Of a stretch of 10,141 nucleotides of DNA, positions 6,943 through 10,141 are shown in pieces. The notes under the pieces were generated by a model. That model saw nothing but the letters and a program-made list of their open reading frames with translations, ran no database searches and was not told where the DNA came from. The stretch lies in contig JAZTZL010000047.1 in assembly GCA_045637425.1 (NCBI GenBank), positions 1-10,141 of the forward strand. Reading direction: 5' to 3'. The position numbers were made by a program, and so were the translations under genes. How positions within the stretch are numbered: position 1 is the stretch's first letter; the number at the start of each line of letters is the position of its first letter. This DNA is from CAJGBR01 sp045637425. Lineage in GTDB: Bacteria > Bacteroidota > Bacteroidia > Bacteroidales > Rikenellaceae.

Positions 6943-7902
6943 ATGAAAAATCTTCAAGAACTATTAGAGAATATAAAACAGGGATTAAGATTGAGCAAAG
7001 AGTCTGTGTTAGAACTTGTTAACGAGTGTTCAACAGAGGAATTGTGTCAATTGGCTGACTCGTTGAGAGAACATTTTTCGGGTAGAAAAATGGACACTTG
7101 TTCGATAATTAATGCTCGTAGTGGACGATGCAGCGAGGATTGTAAGTGGTGTTCGCAGTCGAGTTTTCACCGCTGTGATGTCGAAATTTATCCGTTGGTT
7201 GATGCGCAGACCTGTTTGGAGATGGCTCAATATAATGAGTCGAAGGGTATTCGCAGGTTTTCGTTGGTTACGAGTGGGCGCGCAATGAGCGATGATGAGG
7301 CGCAACGTGCTTGTGAAATATTCAAGACATTAAAAGAAAAAACATCGTTAAAACTTTGTGCCTCAATGGGTTTGTTGAATAAGGAGCAACTCGCTAAATT
7401 GCGTGATGCAGGCGTGGAAAGATATCATTGCAATATTGAAACGGCTCCGTCGTATTTTGGCGAATTGTGTACGAAACATACTCAACAGGAGAAGTTTGAA
7501 ACGTTGAAGTGGGCTGCGGAGGTCGGAATGACGGTCTGCAGCGGCGGTATAATCGGTATGGGTGAGACTATGGAACAGCGAGTGGAAATGGCTGTTACAC
7601 TGAGAGATATGGGAGTTAAGTCTATCCCGTTGAATGTGCTGAATCCGATTGCCGGAACAAAACTCGAGAATATGCAGCCGCTCAGTGATGAGGAGTTGTT
7701 GAAGAGTTTCGCGATGTTCCGAATTGTGAATCCCGATGCGGACATTAGGTTTGCGGGTGGGCGAATCAAAATTCGTCATATCCAGAAGCGACTGATGGAG
7801 TGTGGGGTTAGTGCTGCGATTGTCGGTGATATGCTGACTACGATTGGCTGTGGAATTGACGATGATTTTTCGATGTTTGCAGAGTTAGGCCGTGAAGTCT
7901 AA
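6943..7902 (+). CDS. bioB: Biotin synthase BioB (radical SAM; atypical auxiliary-cluster cysteines)
   Basis: BioB inserts sulfur into dethiobiotin to make biotin, using S-adenosylmethionine radicals and an auxiliary Fe-S cluster. The 319-residue protein has the radical SAM motif CSEDCKWC (Cys63, Cys67, Cys70) within the TIM barrel, followed by CSGGIIGMGET at 199-209 and a C-terminal FAGGRIKI segment with Arg274. Against E. coli BioB recalled from memory, Cys128, Cys188 and Arg260 correspond to Cys139, Cys199 and Arg274, but the Cys97 position is Ser107 (in RFSLVTSGR) and His152 is replaced by Cys163 (in RYHCNIETA). This fits the type II BioB described from obligate anaerobes, which carries a 4Fe-5S auxiliary cluster instead of the sacrificial 2Fe-2S one; the exact ligand set here is inference. 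It is divergent from bioD and overlaps the next gene by 11 bases. The ATG at 6943 follows an A/T-rich leader and has no better rival. Confidence 0.95.
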   Translation: MKNLQELLENIKQGLRLSKESVLELVNECSTEELCQLADSLREHFSGRKMDTCSIINARSGRCSEDCKWCSQSSFHRCDVEIYPLVDAQTCLEMAQYNESKGIRRFSLVTSGRAMSDDEAQRACEIFKTLKEKTSLKLCASMGLLNKEQLAKLRDAGVERYHCNIETAPSYFGELCTKHTQQEKFETLKWAAEVGMTVCSGGIIGMGETMEQRVEMAVTLRDMGVKSIPLNVLNPIAGTKLENMQPLSDEELLKSFAMFRIVNPDADIRFAGGRIKIRHIQKRLMECGVSAAIVGDMLTTIGCGIDDDFSMFAELGREV

Positions 7903-8971
7903 ACTGCTGAAAATATGTTTGTTGCTGTTGTTGTGTGTGATGTTTTCTTCGCACACTTGTAGCGCACAGAACGGTATCGTTTTTATCCCCGAAAGTTTTG
8001 ATTTCGGAACTGTTAGTGCTACCGACTCGGTTGTAGTTTGTGAGTTTGAATATTATAATCGTTCTTCTAAAATATTGACTATTAATAAGATTGAGTCATC
8101 TTGTAGTTGCGTGTCGGTTGATTATAAGGCACATCCGCTCAGAATGGGTGAGTCTGCAACTATCAAAGTCAGATTTAATCCCAAGAATCAGCACGGGCGA
8201 TTTTATAAGCCGATTTATGTATATCATAACTTATCTAAGCAGCCTACCGAGTTGATTGTCAGGGGAATTGTGCTCGGAAAAGTTTCTGTAGAGTATCTAT
8301 TCCCTTATCAGTTAAGCGAGAATGTACGAGCGAATGCGGAGTCGTTAAATTTGGGCTATGCAGTTCACGGACGATATGCAATTGGGAAATTAGAGTTGTA
8401 TAACTCTAGTAACAAGCGTGTTATGGTAGAGGCGGGAACTCATCTGCCCGAAAATATCAAGCTGAAGATTGATTCGAATTATTTCAACCCTGGGCAGAGA
8501 ATGTGTGTGGGTGTGATTTATGAGGCTGCTGACACGAGCGTGTGGGGTACTGTAAATCATCAAGTTCCTCTGAAGATTAATGGTTCGGAAGTGCAGTTGC
8601 CGATAGGTGTGGTTGTAGTAGAGGATTTTTCGTCAAGTACTGATAATCAGAGAGAACTTGCTCCGAAGTTGAGTATTGATCCGCAGTTGTTGCATATTGG
8701 TCAAGTCAGAGTTGGTAGTCTGCAAAATTTAGTTGTGCAGCTTAAGAATGTAGGTGAGAAAGATTTGATAATCAGAAAAATAAATGTGAGTAATCAAGCG
8801 ATTTCGGTGTCAATTGCTAGTCATACTATCAGACAGCGTCAGCATCTCGATTTGAAAATCTCAATGAAGTGTGAAGACGTTGGTCGGCTTAATGAGTATA
8901 TAGAGTTGATTACCAATGATTCTCATCGTCCGATGCGTCGGGTGAGAGTGGTTGCAAATGTTGTAAAATGA
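7892..8971 (+). CDS. Secreted DUF1573 (Ig-like/ASH-type) protein
   Basis: This 359-residue protein starts at a GTG inside the last codons of bioB, an 11-base overlap implying translational coupling. The start is supported by an ideal signal peptide: Lys2, Lys4 and Lys7, a leucine-rich core at about 8-18, and a cleavage site after CSA at 23-25. Residues about 30-130 form a typical DUF1573 domain: FDFGTV, then EFEYYNRSSKILTI, ESSCSCV (Cys71, Cys73; usually SCGC), and a following RFNP motif. A second region (about 131-240) and a third (about 260-358: LLHIGQVRVGS, LKNVGEKDLIIRKI, ELITNDSHRP) look like related beta-sandwich repeats. Such proteins are widespread in Bacteroidetes, exported to periplasm or surface, and of unknown function. 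Nothing shows a role in biotin metabolism; being between bioB and nfnA may be accidental. Confidence 0.85.
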   Translation: MKSKLLKICLLLLLCVMFSSHTCSAQNGIVFIPESFDFGTVSATDSVVVCEFEYYNRSSKILTINKIESSCSCVSVDYKAHPLRMGESATIKVRFNPKNQHGRFYKPIYVYHNLSKQPTELIVRGIVLGKVSVEYLFPYQLSENVRANAESLNLGYAVHGRYAIGKLELYNSSNKRVMVEAGTHLPENIKLKIDSNYFNPGQRMCVGVIYEAADTSVWGTVNHQVPLKINGSEVQLPIGVVVVEDFSSSTDNQRELAPKLSIDPQLLHIGQVRVGSLQNLVVQLKNVGEKDLIIRKINVSNQAISVSIASHTIRQRQHLDLKISMKCEDVGRLNEYIELITNDSHRPMRRVRVVANVVK

Positions 8972-8993
8972 AATTTCAAAAAATAATAAAAAT

Positions 8994-9872
8994 ATGTTTC
9001 CGATAAAACGAAAGGCAAAACTTGCCGAAAATATTTATCTGTTGGAGGTCTATGCACCTCGTGTCGCAAAGTCTTCGAAACCGGGACAATTTGTTATTGT
9101 CCGTGTCGGTGAGGAGGGTGAGCGAATTCCGCTGACTATCTCTGACTACAATGAACAAGAAGGAACTGTAACTATTGTGATTCAGATAGTTGGCTACTCG
9201 TCGCAGAAAATTTGCGACTTGGAACAAGGCGACTCTCTGACCGATTTCGTGGGACCGCTGGGTAACCCGTCGGAGTTTGTTTACGAAAATATCGAAGAAC
9301 TCAAAATTAAAAAGATTTTGTTTGTTGCGGGTGGGCTCGGAACTGCGCCAGTATATCCGCAGGTTAAGTGGCTGTGTCAGCAGGGCGTGAAGGCTGATGT
9401 AATCATCGGAGCCAAGACAAAAGATATGCTGATTTATGTTGATGAAATGTCACAAGTTGCAGGTAATGTTTATGTTGCTACTGATGACGGTAGTTGCGGA
9501 TTCAAAGGTCTTGTAACTCAGAAAATCGATGACCTGATTCAAAATGAGGGTAAAAACTACGACGTTGTGGTAGCAATCGGACCGATGGTGATGATGAAGT
9601 TCGTAGCCGCTACTACGCTGAAATACAACATAAAAACAATTGTCAGCCTCAATATGTTGATGGTTGATGGTACGGGTATGTGCGGAGCGTGTCGAGTTTC
9701 GGTCGGCGGAAAAATATATTTCACTTGCGTTGATGGTCCTGAATTCGATGGTCATCAGGTTGATTATGATGAGGCAATTCGCCGTCAGTCAATGTATAAA
9801 ACATTGGAAAGTAGAAAGTTAAAGGCTGCGAAAGAGCGCGCCGAAGGTCATATTTGCCGAGTAGGTTTTTAA
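8994..9872 (+). CDS. NfnA-like ferredoxin-NAD(P) reductase subunit alpha (sulfide/dihydroorotate dehydrogenase-like)
   Basis: This 292-residue soluble flavoprotein belongs to the dihydroorotate dehydrogenase electron-transfer (PyrK) / NfnA family. It has the FAD-binding barrel (KPGQFVIVR at 29-37, RIPLTIS at 44-50), the NAD-binding motif VAGGLGTAPVYPQ at 111-123, and a C-terminal [2Fe-2S] site with Cys230, Cys233 and Cys245 in MCGACR...FTC. Only three cysteines fall in the site; in NfnA an aspartate is reported as fourth ligand, and Asp225 just before the site is a candidate. In Thermotoga and Clostridium, NfnAB couples NADH, NADPH and reduced ferredoxin by flavin-based electron bifurcation. 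The partner gene follows 23 bases downstream. A length near 290 and the charged C-terminal tail fit NfnA rather than the shorter PyrK, and no pyrD is adjacent. Bifurcation in this organism is inference. It begins 22 bases after the DUF1573 gene. Confidence 0.88.
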   Translation: MFPIKRKAKLAENIYLLEVYAPRVAKSSKPGQFVIVRVGEEGERIPLTISDYNEQEGTVTIVIQIVGYSSQKICDLEQGDSLTDFVGPLGNPSEFVYENIEELKIKKILFVAGGLGTAPVYPQVKWLCQQGVKADVIIGAKTKDMLIYVDEMSQVAGNVYVATDDGSCGFKGLVTQKIDDLIQNEGKNYDVVVAIGPMVMMKFVAATTLKYNIKTIVSLNMLMVDGTGMCGACRVSVGGKIYFTCVDGPEFDGHQVDYDEAIRRQSMYKTLESRKLKAAKERAEGHICRVGF

Positions 9873-9895
9873 TAATCATTTAGTTCGTAAATTTT

Positions 9896-10141
9896 ATGGC
9901 AAAAGGTTTATTGAGAGTTCCGGTCAGAGAACAGGAACCTGATATAAGAAATAAAAATTTCGAAGAAGTTTGTTTTGGATATAATGAACAAGAGGCTGTC
10001 GATGAGGCATTTAGATGTATAAATTGTCGTAATCCTCGTTGTCGCACAAAGTGTCCTGTTTCGATTCAGATACCTACGTTTATTCAGGCAATCCGCAATA
10101 GAGATTTCGGGGAGGCTGCGCGCGTCATATTTGAAGATTCG
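9896..10141 (+). CDS. NfnB / GltA-like NADPH-dependent oxidoreductase, 5' part (3' end outside the window)
   Basis: The frame from ATG 9896 stays open to the last base, giving 82 codons of a longer gene; the family is typically about 450-470 residues. The visible N-terminus has the signature of glutamate-synthase small-subunit-like proteins: RNKNFEEVCFGYNEQEAVDEAFRC, with a cysteine set CINCRNPRCRTKCP (Cys41, Cys44, Cys49, Cys53) that binds a [4Fe-4S] cluster, and the following PVSIQIPTFIQAI segment. The FAD- and NADPH-binding Rossmann domains would lie downstream. With nfnA directly upstream, I favour NfnB of an NfnAB complex; the common label gltA (glutamate synthase small subunit) would be right only if a large subunit partner exists, and none is seen. 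The ATG is preceded by an A/T-rich leader (23-base gap) with no separate promoter apparent. Confidence 0.9.
   Translation, partial: MAKGLLRVPVREQEPDIRNKNFEEVCFGYNEQEAVDEAFRCINCRNPRCRTKCPVSIQIPTFIQAIRNRDFGEAARVIFEDS

Noticed and set aside
8968..9006. Short ORF starting with the ATG in ATGA at the end of the DUF1573 gene
   Set aside because: It gives only 12 codons and overlaps the well-supported nfnA start in another frame; likely chance.

Overview
The window looks like a chromosomal segment of an obligately anaerobic member of the Bacteroidales (phylum Bacteroidetes). The evidence is A/T-rich start contexts without clear Shine-Dalgarno sequences, two or three good matches to the Bacteroidetes promoter (-33 TTTG, -7 TAnnTTTG), a coaX / outer-membrane protein / TPR / lptC / CorC-type gene order typical of that order, and an oxygen-sensitive style of enzyme (a BioB with an atypical cysteine set, an NfnAB-type pair). 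Species cannot be named from the sequence alone. The window is nearly wall-to-wall coding and contains no mobile element, CRISPR array, tRNA or rRNA that I can see.

Left block (1-5216, all plus strand, spacings from a 35-base overlap to 31 bases): the 3' part of coaX (type III pantothenate kinase), a signal-peptide-bearing outer-membrane beta-barrel protein, an exported TPR protein, a lipoprotein LptC (lipopolysaccharide export), and a CNNM/CBS/CorC-HlyC membrane protein (GldE/hemolysin family). This reads as one operon mostly devoted to the cell envelope, with a coenzyme A gene at its head.

Middle (5217-6222): a 136-base gap carries a textbook Bacteroidetes promoter for tsf (elongation factor Ts), which stands alone here rather than following rpsB. 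It ends in a strong 11-bp hairpin terminator whose T-tract runs into the stop codon of the convergent bioD.

Biotin block (6221-7902): bioD (minus) and bioB (plus) are divergently transcribed from a 62-base gap in which two opposing -7-like elements lie one base apart. They catalyse the last two steps of biotin synthesis (dethiobiotin synthetase, biotin synthase). The other bio genes are not in the window. BioB lacks the E. coli Cys97 equivalent and has an extra cysteine at the His152 position, matching what is expected for the anaerobe-type (type II) enzyme.

Right block (7892-10141, plus strand): a secreted DUF1573 protein overlaps the end of bioB and is followed by an nfnA-like FAD/NAD(P)/[2Fe-2S] subunit and the start of its partner nfnB (gltA-like), cut by the window edge. 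These two would form a soluble NAD(P)H/ferredoxin transhydrogenase or a glutamate-synthase-like electron module. Overall this is a housekeeping region; I did not find convincing evidence of an undescribed system, and the most interesting points are the BioB cluster ligands, the face-to-face bio promoters and the detached tsf.
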